A stretch of DNA of 60,982 nt from an uncultured Geobacteraceae bacterium (GTDB lineage Bacteria; Desulfobacterota; Desulfuromonadia; Geobacterales; Pseudopelobacteraceae): the NCBI GenBank assembly GCA_903852495.1, contig CAINRC010000125.1, positions 1 to 60,982 of the forward strand. The letters run 5' to 3'. A program made the translations under genes and the position numbers. Positions 7,174-15,231 of the stretch are shown here, one piece after another. Numbering within the stretch: the first letter of the stretch is position 1; every line of letters starts with the position of its first letter. Under the pieces are notes generated by a model, which was given only the letters and a program-made list of their open reading frames with translations, was not told the origin of the DNA and did no database searches.

Positions 7174-8051
7174 TTCGCACCAAGCTTGATCAGAGTTACC
7201 AGCTTCCAGATTTTCTGCTCATCCAGTGTACCGCCGAAAGCCGGCATACCATTGGCCTCGATTCCCTGGGATACAGTTTTGAACAGGTCCGCCTCGGATT
7301 TAGCAGAACCTTTCAAGGATGGGCCGAGATTCCCTTCCCGTTTATCACCATGGCACGATGCACAGTTCTGCATGTACAGTGATTCAGCATCTTTTGCGAC
7401 CGTCTGCAGGTCTGTAAAGGGGTTTTTCAGGGCAGCCGGCGCTTGTGCGGCAGCTTCAGCCTTTTTCACCGGAATGTCGGTTCCCAGTTTGCGCAGATAG
7501 GCAATAATGGCATCCATTTCGGTTTTTCCCTTGAGATCATCAAGGTCAGCTTGAGTATAGGGGAAGCTAAGCAGCTTCATTTTCCGCTCTGAATAGGTGG
7601 TATCAAGAGGCTTGTTCAGAAAGGCGTATGACGGCATATTGGAAGCCGGCACCACCGACTGCGGGTTTTCCATATGCTTCTTATGCCAGGCACCCTTGGG
7701 ATCGGGGTATTTCAGGCCGATGTGCGCCAGATCCGGACCGGTGCGGCGCGAACCCCACAGGTGCGGACGGTCATAGACAAACTCGCCCGATTTTGAATAG
7801 CTGCCGCCGTAGCCGTAGCGCTCAACATCGGAGGCAAGGGTGCGTACAGTCTGGGAATGGCAGTTGTTACACCCTTCCCGCATATACAGGTCACGCCCTT
7901 CCTGCTGCAGCGGTGTATATGGCTTTACTTCGGCAATTTTGTCACCGGCGCCGTTGATCCATTTGAATGGCGCTATCATGGTAATCGTAGTGCCTACCAT
8001 AATAACGACAAACGCCAGAATGATAAAAACAACGGGATTTTTTTCCAACAT
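7170..8051 (-). CDS. ccoO: CcoO subunit of cbb3 oxidase with an extra C-terminal cytochrome c domain
   Basis: This 293-residue membrane cytochrome c has one N-terminal membrane helix (residues 6-27). The CcoO domain has its haem site at C61-NNCH-65 (EGCNNCHSQTVR) and the family features RTGPDLAHIG, HMENPQSVVPASNMPSY and the Met ligand. After an Ala-rich linker (about 196-210) comes a second class I cytochrome c domain with C230-ASCH-234 and GMPAFGG. Ordinary CcoO has only the first domain. With the single-haem CcoP-like protein downstream, the complex keeps three c-type haems but distributes them differently. RBS GAGG is eight bases upstream. The gene sits between ccoN and ccoQ. Confidence 0.9.
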   Translation of the reverse strand: MLEKNPVVFIILAFVVIMVGTTITMIAPFKWINGAGDKIAEVKPYTPLQQEGRDLYMREGCNNCHSQTVRTLASDVERYGYGGSYSKSGEFVYDRPHLWGSRRTGPDLAHIGLKYPDPKGAWHKKHMENPQSVVPASNMPSYAFLNKPLDTTYSERKMKLLSFPYTQADLDDLKGKTEMDAIIAYLRKLGTDIPVKKAEAAAQAPAALKNPFTDLQTVAKDAESLYMQNCASCHGDKREGNLGPSLKGSAKSEADLFKTVSQGIEANGMPAFGGTLDEQKIWKLVTLIKLGAK

Positions 8052-8081
8052 AGTATCGTCCTCGTTCGTAGTGGATTTAGA

Positions 8082-9482
8082 TTATGCCTTGGCAGCTTGT
8101 GATGCAGCACCCTTCTGGAACGTCTTGTAGATGTTGTAAATAAAAGCCGCCAACCCGCCCAAATAGATAAATCCGCTGATCGCCCGTATTTTGTAATAGG
8201 GGAAGATGGCAATCATGGTTTCCATAAAGCTGTAGTGCAGAGTTCCGTCCGGATTGGTTGCCAGCAGCATACTTCCCTGTTGCACACCGGCGATCCACAT
8301 GGTGATGGAATAAATCAGCTGTCCGATCAGAATCAGCCAGAAATGGATGTTGGCAAGTTTGACGCTGTAAATTTCCGTATCAAATATTTTGGTGATTGCA
8401 TAGTACATGGACGCAAAAATAATCATGGACACCCAGCCAAGCACCCCCATGTGAACATGTCCCGGCACCCAGTCGGTATAGTGGATAAACGCAGAAAAGG
8501 TGCGGACCGCCTGCATCGGTCCCTGTATGGTTTGTAGGCCGTAGAAAGTGATGCCGCAGATCAGGAACTTTACCAGGTAATTGCTTTTCATCTGTTCCCA
8601 TTGACCGTTCATGGTCAGATAGCCGTTCATGACCGCCCCCCAGGATGGAGCTATGAGCATGATCGAGAACCCCATGGCCAGTGTCTGGATCCAGTCAGGA
8701 ATCGGTGTCCAGAGAAGGTGGTGCGCGCCGGTCCAGAGGTACATAAAGATAAGACTCCAGAAGGCGATAATGCCCATGCGATGGCTATAGATCGGGTTAC
8801 CGGTGACTTTCGGCAGGAAATAGTAAAACAGTGCCAGCGGAGGGACCGTCAAAACCATGGCTACGGCATTGTGGCCGTACCACCACTGTACATTGGCGTC
8901 ATTCGTCCCGGCAAAGATCGAATAGGATTTGAACAGGTGCAGCGGAACACCGAGGTTGTTGACGACGTACAGAACCGTCACCCCCACCAGGGCGGCCATA
9001 ATATACCAGAGCGAGATGTACATCTGCTCTTCCTTCCGCTTCAGGATCGTCATAAATACGTTGATCGAGAACAGTACCCAGATGATTGCCACCACAATGG
9101 CCAGAGGCCACTCAAGCTCGGCATATTCCTTGGTCCGGTTGATCCCCATGGCCAGCGTTACTGCTGCCGAGGCGATACCGATATTAAACAGCCAGAGGGT
9201 TACCCGTGCCAGACCCGGACTCCAGAGAGGAGTTTTTGTGAGCCGCTGGGTTATGTAAAAGAAAAGGCCGATAAAACTGCCGATGCCCCAGCCGAAAATG
9301 CCGGCGTTCGTATGGATCGGCCGCAGCCTGCCATAGGTCAGATAGGGTGCTACATTCAGCTGCGGCCAGGCCAGCTGCAGGGAGATCAAAATCCCGACCA
9401 GGACTGCAACGGTCCCCCAGATGATGCTCCAGGTGATAAAACCTTTCACCGAATCATCGTAATACTGCGTCTTCACTTTCAT
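8082..9482 (-). CDS. ccoN: cbb3-type cytochrome c oxidase catalytic subunit I
   Basis: This 466-residue, 12-helix haem-copper oxidase core reduces O2 with high affinity at the haem b3-CuB site and pumps protons. Key residues are visible. The CuB His in WWYGHNAVA, the HH pair in LWTGAHHLLW with the cross-linking Tyr six residues ahead (YLWTGAHH), and the paired haem ligands in WVPGHVHMG are all present. RPIHTNAGIFGWG near residue 60 holds the low-spin haem His. An in-frame ATG ten codons upstream lacks a ribosome site; the chosen ATG follows AAGGAG. It is the first gene of ccoN-ccoO-ccoQ-ccoP; the 270 bases upstream must hold the promoter, but I could not pick one with confidence. Confidence 0.95.
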   Translation of the reverse strand: MKVKTQYYDDSVKGFITWSIIWGTVAVLVGILISLQLAWPQLNVAPYLTYGRLRPIHTNAGIFGWGIGSFIGLFFYITQRLTKTPLWSPGLARVTLWLFNIGIASAAVTLAMGINRTKEYAELEWPLAIVVAIIWVLFSINVFMTILKRKEEQMYISLWYIMAALVGVTVLYVVNNLGVPLHLFKSYSIFAGTNDANVQWWYGHNAVAMVLTVPPLALFYYFLPKVTGNPIYSHRMGIIAFWSLIFMYLWTGAHHLLWTPIPDWIQTLAMGFSIMLIAPSWGAVMNGYLTMNGQWEQMKSNYLVKFLICGITFYGLQTIQGPMQAVRTFSAFIHYTDWVPGHVHMGVLGWVSMIIFASMYYAITKIFDTEIYSVKLANIHFWLILIGQLIYSITMWIAGVQQGSMLLATNPDGTLHYSFMETMIAIFPYYKIRAISGFIYLGGLAAFIYNIYKTFQKGAASQAAKA

Positions 9483-9683
9483 GCGTCCACTCCTTGGGTG
9501 AAATAACTTCATACGGGCAACGGCTCACGTACACGACAAGCTGCTGTTTTGGCTTGGCTTGGCTGTGAATGCTTCCGGCTTAACTCTGCAGTTTGGAGAA
9601 TTTATCACAAAATGAAAATTTTGCACGCGTTTATTGAGTAATTTAGTGTTGAAGCATGAGGAAATCATCGTCGCTAAGGACTC

Positions 9684-9722
9684 CAAATAAAAGCAGCCAC
9701 CCCCCAAAACTGCGGGGGTGGC
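9684..9722 (-). terminator. Rho-independent terminator of cydAB
   Basis: A 9-bp GC-rich stem (GCCACCCCC with GGGGGTGGC) with a 9-base loop is followed on the minus strand by TGCTTTTATTT. It sits about 32 bases past the cydB stop and separates cydAB from the ccoN promoter region. Confidence 0.85.
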
Positions 9723-9753
9723 CGGGAAATATCTGCCGTGTTGCGAAGTTAGA

Positions 9754-10809
9754 TCAATATGCGTCCGGGTTCTCCAGAACATCCCCATCGCTTACCCTTC
9801 CCCTGAACAGACGATACACCCATATTTTGTAGCAAATGACAATCGGGACGAAGATCCCCGCCACGACAGTCATGATTTTGAGCGTCAGCAGACTGGAAGA
9901 TGAGTTGAAGATCGTCAGGTTGGATGCCGGATCAATGCTGGAAGGGATCAGATTGGGGAACAACCCGGTCACGCCGGTGAACACGACAAAAACAATGGTC
10001 AGGCATGAGAAAAGAAATGCCTTATGAAACGAGCTTTTGGCAATAAATACTTTAACCAGAATAAGAGATACAACTGCGATCACCGGAATCAGTAGAAACA
10101 CCGGGGCTTTGAAAAAATTGTCGTACAGTTTCGTTGCTGGATAGGTATAGCCGAGGAACGCAACGGCTACCACAAGGAGCGGAATCCAGAGCTTATTGGA
10201 CATCTCTTCGCTCCGTTTTCTGAGGTCACCGGTGGTTTTAATAGCAGCATACAGCGAACCATGCACGGCAAAGAGCAGCACGAACAGCACACCGGTCAGC
10301 AGACCATAGGGGTTGAGCAGACCGATCAGAGTACCGTCATAACTGAAGTTGATGGCGGCAAAATCGTTTTTCATCGGAATGCCCTTGAAAATATTGCCGA
10401 ATGCAACACCGAACAGCAGCGCCGGGAGAAAGCTGGAAACCATGATGGCCATATCCCACGACCGTCTCCATACAGGGCTGTCGATCTTGGCCCGGAACTC
10501 GAAGGAGACACCACGGACAATCAGAGCAAACAGCAGCAGTACCAGTGCGGAATACAGGTTGCTGAACATCAAGGCGTAGGTTGTGGGAAACGCCGCAAAA
10601 GTGGCGCCGCCGGCTGTGACCAGCCAGACTTCATTGCCATCCCATACCGGCCCGACCGTATTGATCAACACCCGTTTTTCGGTGTCGTTCTTGGCCAGAA
10701 ACGTGGCCATGAACCCGCTCCCGAACACAAAACCGTCAAGCATGAAGTACACTGCCCATAAAACACCCCACAACACGAACCAGATAATCTGGAATACGGA
10801 TATATCCAT
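9754..10809 (-). CDS. cydB: Cytochrome bd quinol oxidase subunit II
   Basis: This 351-residue integral membrane subunit stabilises the haems of the bd oxidase, which reduces O2 to water with electrons from quinol. About eight to nine hydrophobic helices span the protein. The N-terminal WFVLWGVLWAVYFMLDGFVFG and TVGPVWDGNEVWL stretches are the CydB signature, including Trp and Asp residues near the haem b595/d end. It starts three bases after cydA stops, with GGGGAGG inside the cydA 3' end as its ribosome site. No small cydX-like gene is seen after it; the terminator follows directly. Confidence 0.95.
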   Translation of the reverse strand: MDISVFQIIWFVLWGVLWAVYFMLDGFVFGSGFMATFLAKNDTEKRVLINTVGPVWDGNEVWLVTAGGATFAAFPTTYALMFSNLYSALVLLLFALIVRGVSFEFRAKIDSPVWRRSWDMAIMVSSFLPALLFGVAFGNIFKGIPMKNDFAAINFSYDGTLIGLLNPYGLLTGVLFVLLFAVHGSLYAAIKTTGDLRKRSEEMSNKLWIPLLVVAVAFLGYTYPATKLYDNFFKAPVFLLIPVIAVVSLILVKVFIAKSSFHKAFLFSCLTIVFVVFTGVTGLFPNLIPSSIDPASNLTIFNSSSSLLTLKIMTVVAGIFVPIVICYKIWVYRLFRGRVSDGDVLENPDAY

Positions 10810-10812
10810 GAG

Positions 10813-12159
10813 TTATGCCCTCCCCTGAACGTTAATGATGCTGGTCAGGTCCTTATCGGGCCCTTTTTTGGCGTATTTCACCAGCAGGTAGATATCAATG
10901 GCCCCAAGTACACCGTACAGCACGGTAAAACCAAGCAGCGACAACGCAACCTGGGTAGTGCTTATGGACTTGGAAACGGCATCGGCGGTTTTCATCACGC
11001 CGTAAACGATCCAGGGTTGCCTGCCAAGCTCGGAAACGAGCCAGCCCAGTTGTTGAGCAATGTAGGGAGCCGGAATGGCAAAAACCATGATTTTCAGAAA
11101 CAGCCGGGAATCGGTGAAATCTGCTTTACGCGACAGGATAATACCGACCAGGCTGGCAAGAATCATAAAGGTGCCAAGACCAACCATCACCCGGAAACTG
11201 AGAAAGGTCGGCAGAACCGGCGGCCGAAGATCTGCAGGGACAGTTTTCATTCCGGTGATTTGGGCATTGGGATCATGGTGGGCCAGCAAGCTGAGAACAT
11301 TCGGAATGTACAGCAGTTCCAGCGAGTTCCGTTCATGTGCCGCATCAGGCACCAGCAGCAGATGCATACCGGCCCCTTTTTTGGTTTCCCACTGTGACTC
11401 CATGGCAGCAAATTTAGCGGGCTGGTGCTCGGAAATAACAACCGCATGCAGATCACCCGTAAACGCCACTCCCATGGAAGCAACAAAGGCCCATACAGCA
11501 GCCATTCTGAATGACCGTGTGAAAAAATCGGATTCATTATTTCTGAGCAGATGCCAGGCCGAAACACCCATTATGAGAAAAGCTGCCAGAGCATACCCGG
11601 AAAGAGCGGTATGGGTGAATTTTATCCAGCCGTAGCTATTGGTGAGAACTGCGCCGAAATCACTCATTTCTGCCCGGCCGTTACGAATGACATACCCGAC
11701 CGGTTTTTGCATCCAGGCATTAGCCAGCAAAATGACAAGCGCCGAAACATTTGAGGCAATCGCGGTAAGCCAGATCGACAGAGCGTGAACTTTTTTTGAC
11801 AGTTTGTTCCAGCCAAAGATCCAGACGCCGATAAAAACAGATTCAAGGAAGAATGCTACGGTGGCTTCAATGGCCAGCGGCGCTCCAAAGATATCCCCAA
11901 CGAAACGGGAATACTCGGACCAGTTTAAACCAAACTGGAACTCCATGGTAATACCGGTGACAACCCCGAGAGCAAAATTGATCAGGAACAGCTTGCCCCA
12001 GAACTTGGTCATGCGTAACCACATTTCGTCGCCGGTAGTAACGTACTTTGTTTCCATCCAGGCCGTCATTATGGACAGCCCGAGTGTAAGCGGAACAAAG
12101 ATCCAATGAAACATGCCGGTTGCCGCGAACTGCAGTTGGCTGAGCGTTACTACATTCAT
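10813..12159 (-). CDS. cydA: Cytochrome bd quinol oxidase subunit I
   Basis: This 448-residue membrane subunit carries haems b558, b595 and d and the quinol site. His18 (GMFHWIFVPLTLG) corresponds to the haem b595/d ligand. The b558 ligands would be the His in KFTHTALSGYA and a Met further on. GWLVSELGRQPWIVYGVM is the invariant GRQPW region. The Q-loop region (about 250-320) is short compared with E. coli CydA, fitting the CIO/short-loop type. The frame extends 34 codons further, but the ATG with GGGGG seven bases upstream is the likely start. It forms an operon with cydB; maturation depends on the CydDC exporter encoded 3 kb away. Confidence 0.95.
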   Translation of the reverse strand: MNVVTLSQLQFAATGMFHWIFVPLTLGLSIMTAWMETKYVTTGDEMWLRMTKFWGKLFLINFALGVVTGITMEFQFGLNWSEYSRFVGDIFGAPLAIEATVAFFLESVFIGVWIFGWNKLSKKVHALSIWLTAIASNVSALVILLANAWMQKPVGYVIRNGRAEMSDFGAVLTNSYGWIKFTHTALSGYALAAFLIMGVSAWHLLRNNESDFFTRSFRMAAVWAFVASMGVAFTGDLHAVVISEHQPAKFAAMESQWETKKGAGMHLLLVPDAAHERNSLELLYIPNVLSLLAHHDPNAQITGMKTVPADLRPPVLPTFLSFRVMVGLGTFMILASLVGIILSRKADFTDSRLFLKIMVFAIPAPYIAQQLGWLVSELGRQPWIVYGVMKTADAVSKSISTTQVALSLLGFTVLYGVLGAIDIYLLVKYAKKGPDKDLTSIINVQGRA

Positions 12160-12250
12160 ACATTCCCCCTTGTTGATTTTTTCCGGAAGTGCCCAACCCG
12201 GTGTTTTGCTCGAATTTACTTCATCGTTTGATCGTGGAAAACAGATTATG

Positions 12251-12292
12251 AAAAACGCCAAAACGGTTTTTTTGTCCCGTTTTGGCGTTTTA
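12251..12292 (-). terminator. Rho-independent terminator of ompW
   Basis: A 14-bp stem (AAACGCCAAAACGG with CCGTTTTGGCGTTT) ends in a T-run on the minus strand. It begins three bases after the ompW stop codon. The hairpin is AT-flanked on both sides, so it could act in both directions, but only ompW reads into it. Confidence 0.85.
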
Positions 12293-12295
12293 TTA

Positions 12296-12907
12296 TCAGA
12301 AGCGGTAACCTACACCAATGCCGAACACACTCGGATTAAGGTCTAATTTATATTTGGTGCCGGCAACCGTAATTTTTGTGTCGGCATTGATATACTTGTA
12401 GTCAAGGTTGAAAAACAGATTATCTTTGATCATCAGGTCAACACCTGCCTGAGCGGCCCAACCGAAACTGTTATCGATTTTAAAATCGGAGACGCCATTA
12501 AATTGGGATTCAAATGGAATGGTATAGTTTATACCAGCGCCGACATAAGGACTGATTGAACCGCCGGCCAGTGGGTGATATTTGACCGTAAGTGTGGGTG
12601 GAAGCAGCCAGGTGGAACCGACTGCCAACCCTTTTGATTTTATGTCATGCTTGGTAACACCCAAAATCAATTCTGCAGAAACATTCTTCAGAAAAAAATA
12701 TTCCAGATCGAGTTCAGGGATTATGCTGTCGCTCAGCTTGAGCGCGGAACCGCTGAGAGCGCTGTCAAAAGTTTCAGACGGCATTACATAAAGTGCTCTG
12801 ACGCGTACGCCATACTTTTTGTAATCATCCTCAGCACGAACAACCGTTGCTAAACCCATCGCCAACACCAATACCAGACCCAGAACTCCACTCATCCGTT
12901 TTTTCAT
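12296..12907 (-). CDS. ompW: OmpW-family outer membrane beta-barrel protein
   Basis: This 203-residue protein has a Sec signal peptide (MKKRMSGVLGLVLVLAMGLATVVRA, cut before EDD). The rest alternates hydrophobic and polar residues as in an 8-stranded barrel and ends in Phe (GIGVGYRF), the usual outer-membrane insertion signal. Landmarks of OmpW include VRVRALYVMPSE, PELDLEYFFLKNVSAEL, PPTLTVKYHP and SPYVGAGINYT. OmpW forms a narrow hydrophobic channel and is linked to redox, oxygen and stress responses. The start has GGAGG upstream; an earlier ATG would add 23 non-signal residues. A CRP/FNR-type site upstream (annotated) and respiratory neighbours suggest oxygen-linked control. Confidence 0.92.
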   Translation of the reverse strand: MKKRMSGVLGLVLVLAMGLATVVRAEDDYKKYGVRVRALYVMPSETFDSALSGSALKLSDSIIPELDLEYFFLKNVSAELILGVTKHDIKSKGLAVGSTWLLPPTLTVKYHPLAGGSISPYVGAGINYTIPFESQFNGVSDFKIDNSFGWAAQAGVDLMIKDNLFFNLDYKYINADTKITVAGTKYKLDLNPSVFGIGVGYRF

Positions 12908-12959
12908 GCGTAACTCCTCCAACCTGGATTTTGAGGGGTGTGCCCTCAATGCGACAACA

Positions 12960-13002
12960 AGTATACAGACAAACATGCTTGACTTGGTCTTATTGAGATC
13001 AA
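12960..13002 (-). promoter_or_regulatory. ompW promoter with FNR-like site
   Basis: On the minus strand TTGATCTCAATAAG matches 8 of 10 half-site positions of the FNR consensus TTGAT-N4-ATCAA. A TATACT -10 lies 23 bases downstream of it. The site centre falls about 42 bases before the predicted start, the spacing of class II FNR activation; the -35 itself is poor, as expected for an activated promoter. E. coli ompW is also FNR-controlled. Assignment to a particular regulator is inference. Confidence 0.5.
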
Positions 13003-13142
13003 AGAAAATGACCGTTTCGTAATGCGACCAAAACGATCGAAACGCTCTTTTGTGCCATTAAGCATCAATCAAGAAGTATTTGTAAGTCGGCACGTATCTA
13101 TTTCTTTTGTAGGAAAACAGGCAGGGGTGGTGTAGGAAGATT

Positions 13143-13781
13143 CTATTCAGTCATCCCATGATGGATGCCGTAGTTGATAATATCAGCGGTTGTTTTCAGG
13201 TGAAGTTTCTCCAGAATGCGTGCACGGTACGTACTGATGGTTTTAACGCTCAGGGAAAGATCCCTGGCAATCTCAGTCAGGGTTTTACCGGCGGTCATCA
13301 TGCAGGCCAACTGGTATTCGCGGTCCGAAAGGGCTTCGGGGGTGGGCATACTGTCTCTCTTGTCGCTGATGGCATCAACCAGCAGTTCACTCTGAGACGT
13401 TGTCACAAACCTTTTGCCGGACAATACTTTTTCTATGGCCTCTTTCAGGACTGCCGCTTCGCTCCCCTTGTTAACGTATCCAGCGGCACCCGCACGCAAC
13501 GACCGCACCGCGTATTGCTCCTCCGGGTGGGTACTCAAAATGATGACAGGCGGTTTTTTATCCCTCTGGTTCAACAGTTTGAGCACACTTAATCCATTCT
13601 GGTCAGGCAGAGAAATATCCAGCAGAACCAGATCGTAATCACAGGAGTTCACCATTTTAATGGCCTGTAGTCCATCAGAGGCCTCATCGAACTTCAAAGG
13701 CTGTTCCATGACATCCTGCAGAATCCTGATCACTCCCTGCCGTACAATGGTGTGATCTTCAACTATCAGCAACCGTTTCAT
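13143..13781 (-). CDS. NarL/LuxR-family response regulator
   Basis: This 212-residue regulator has a receiver domain with phospho-acceptor D55 (DLVLLDISLPDQNG), the acidic VEDH start and the conserved Lys in GYVNKGSEA. A C-terminal LuxR-type helix-turn-helix (LSDREYQLACMMTAGKTLTEIARDLSLSV-type, residues about 145-205) binds DNA. It is the last gene of the cydD-cydC-kinase-regulator operon, starting four bases after the kinase stop with GGGAG upstream. The natural targets would be respiratory genes nearby, but that is inferred from position. Confidence 0.9.
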   Translation of the reverse strand: MKRLLIVEDHTIVRQGVIRILQDVMEQPLKFDEASDGLQAIKMVNSCDYDLVLLDISLPDQNGLSVLKLLNQRDKKPPVIILSTHPEEQYAVRSLRAGAAGYVNKGSEAAVLKEAIEKVLSGKRFVTTSQSELLVDAISDKRDSMPTPEALSDREYQLACMMTAGKTLTEIARDLSLSVKTISTYRARILEKLHLKTTADIINYGIHHGMTE

Positions 13782-13785
13782 ATAG

Positions 13786-15231
13786 TTATTCTCCCTTATC
13801 CAGAGGAACAGTCAATTTCACAATCGTGCCGGATCCCGGCATCCCGCTGATTTCAATTTCACCACGGCAGATTCTCGCACGTTCCTGCATCCCCATCAGC
13901 CCGTAGGCTTCAGGGGAAGCGATCTGTTCCGGAGATATGCCGCAGCCGTTGTCAGATATTTCCAGTATCAGGGTCATCCCTCTTTTACAGAGCGATACAC
14001 TGACCTCAGTTGCCCCGGAGTGACGAACAACATTGGTAAGTCCCTCCTGGACGATACGCATAACCGTAGTTGCCGTATACTGATCAAGTGGATCTATATC
14101 CTCGTTCAACATCACATAACACTCCAGGCCGCTACGCTTGCTGAATTCCGCAGCATACCATTCTATCGCGGCGCAGAGACCCATATTATCCAGCAGAGGC
14201 GGACGCAGGTCGGCGGCGATTCTCTGTACTCTCGCCGTCAACTGGTCGATGCTCACTCGCATTTCGTTTACCCGTTCATGCAGCTCACTAAAATCCGCGG
14301 GTATTTTCCGCTCGATCCATTCCAGGTCAAGCTTCAGAACCGTAATATTTTGACCTATCTCGTCATGAATATCACGGGCCATTGCCAGACGCTCACGCTC
14401 CTGAACCTTCTGCAGGTGGTCACCGAGAGCACGAAGTTTCTTACTCAAATCGATAAGGCGCTCTTCATTTCCCAGGCGCTCGGTGATATCACGAATGACG
14501 GCGACATAAACCTTATGCCCCAGATAATCAAAATAGCTCAGGGATATCTCGACCGGGAATGCCGTACCGTCTTTCCTGCGGTGCATACGTAACGGAATCA
14601 ACGTTTCGTTGCTCCGTACGGCCGTTTCTGTCGTAGATGGCTCAGCGGAGATATCAACGTGCTTCATTTCCAGAAATTCTTCAATTGTGTATCCGTACAT
14701 CTTGAGCGCAGCTGTGTTTGCATCCAGAATCTGGCCGGTTTCCCAGTCGTGCATAAATACCGTATCGGACTCCATTTCAAACAAGCGGCGATAGCGTTCC
14801 TCACTGTTATGCAGCGCCTCTTCAGCCTCTTTCCGGGCGGAGATGTCAAGATGGGTTATTAACGCTCCGCCGTCCGGACCAAACGGCACAACGGTCATAT
14901 AAAACCATTGCTTCTTTCCGGGGCTATGACAGGGATATTCAAGGGTGAACTGTTCGAGCGCACCACTCTGTACGGCCCTGATGCCGTCCAGAGCAGAGGC
15001 GGCAACCTCGTCCTTTTCCACAACGGCACGACAGCAGACATCGCAATAATTGGCGCCCTCCGTCAATTCCGACAGATCACCAGAATTATTGTCGTGCGCA
15101 AATGCCTTCCACGCCTTGTTCACGGCAATGATGCGGCCATTGCGGTCAATCACGGCAATATGCATAGACAATGACTGGACAATTTTGCGATTCAGTTCCT
15201 CATCGGTCCACGGTTGATGTAATTCGGTCAT
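13786..15231 (-). CDS. Cytosolic PAS-PAS histidine kinase (NarX/DegS type)
   Basis: This 481-residue kinase has no membrane segment. PAS 1 (about 15-130) carries three closely spaced cysteines, C63, C66 and C67 (NYCDVCCRA), plus C101. PAS 2 spans about 145-255, followed by a coiled coil. The HisKA_3 dimerisation helix has phospho-acceptor His289 (ARDIHDEIGQN). The HATPase domain has QEGLTNVVRHSGA, ISDNGCGI and YGLMGMQERA. Its ATG overlaps the cydC stop as ATGA, so it is translationally coupled to the CydDC exporter. CydDC exports cysteine/glutathione, so a thiol- or oxygen-sensing role for the Cys-rich PAS domain is plausible but unproven. Confidence 0.9.
   Translation of the reverse strand: MTELHQPWTDEELNRKIVQSLSMHIAVIDRNGRIIAVNKAWKAFAHDNNSGDLSELTEGANYCDVCCRAVVEKDEVAASALDGIRAVQSGALEQFTLEYPCHSPGKKQWFYMTVVPFGPDGGALITHLDISARKEAEEALHNSEERYRRLFEMESDTVFMHDWETGQILDANTAALKMYGYTIEEFLEMKHVDISAEPSTTETAVRSNETLIPLRMHRRKDGTAFPVEISLSYFDYLGHKVYVAVIRDITERLGNEERLIDLSKKLRALGDHLQKVQERERLAMARDIHDEIGQNITVLKLDLEWIERKIPADFSELHERVNEMRVSIDQLTARVQRIAADLRPPLLDNMGLCAAIEWYAAEFSKRSGLECYVMLNEDIDPLDQYTATTVMRIVQEGLTNVVRHSGATEVSVSLCKRGMTLILEISDNGCGISPEQIASPEAYGLMGMQERARICRGEIEISGMPGSGTIVKLTVPLDKGE

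Noticed and set aside
8601..9506. 301-codon plus-strand frame opposite ccoN
   Set aside because: Long, but rich in His, Asp and Gln with no family pattern; it is the antisense shadow of the membrane protein CcoN.
9547..9566. TTGGC tandem repeat upstream of ccoN
   Set aside because: Only three short units; too small to assign a role and no matching partner site was found.
9525..9788. 87-codon open frame in the cydB-ccoN gap, minus strand
   Set aside because: It covers the cydAB terminator and overlaps the end of cydB, has no ribosome site or recognisable sequence, and lies where the ccoN promoter must be.
12160..12250. FNR site upstream of cydA
   Set aside because: An ATCAA half-site is present, but the other half does not match TTGAT, so the evidence is too weak.
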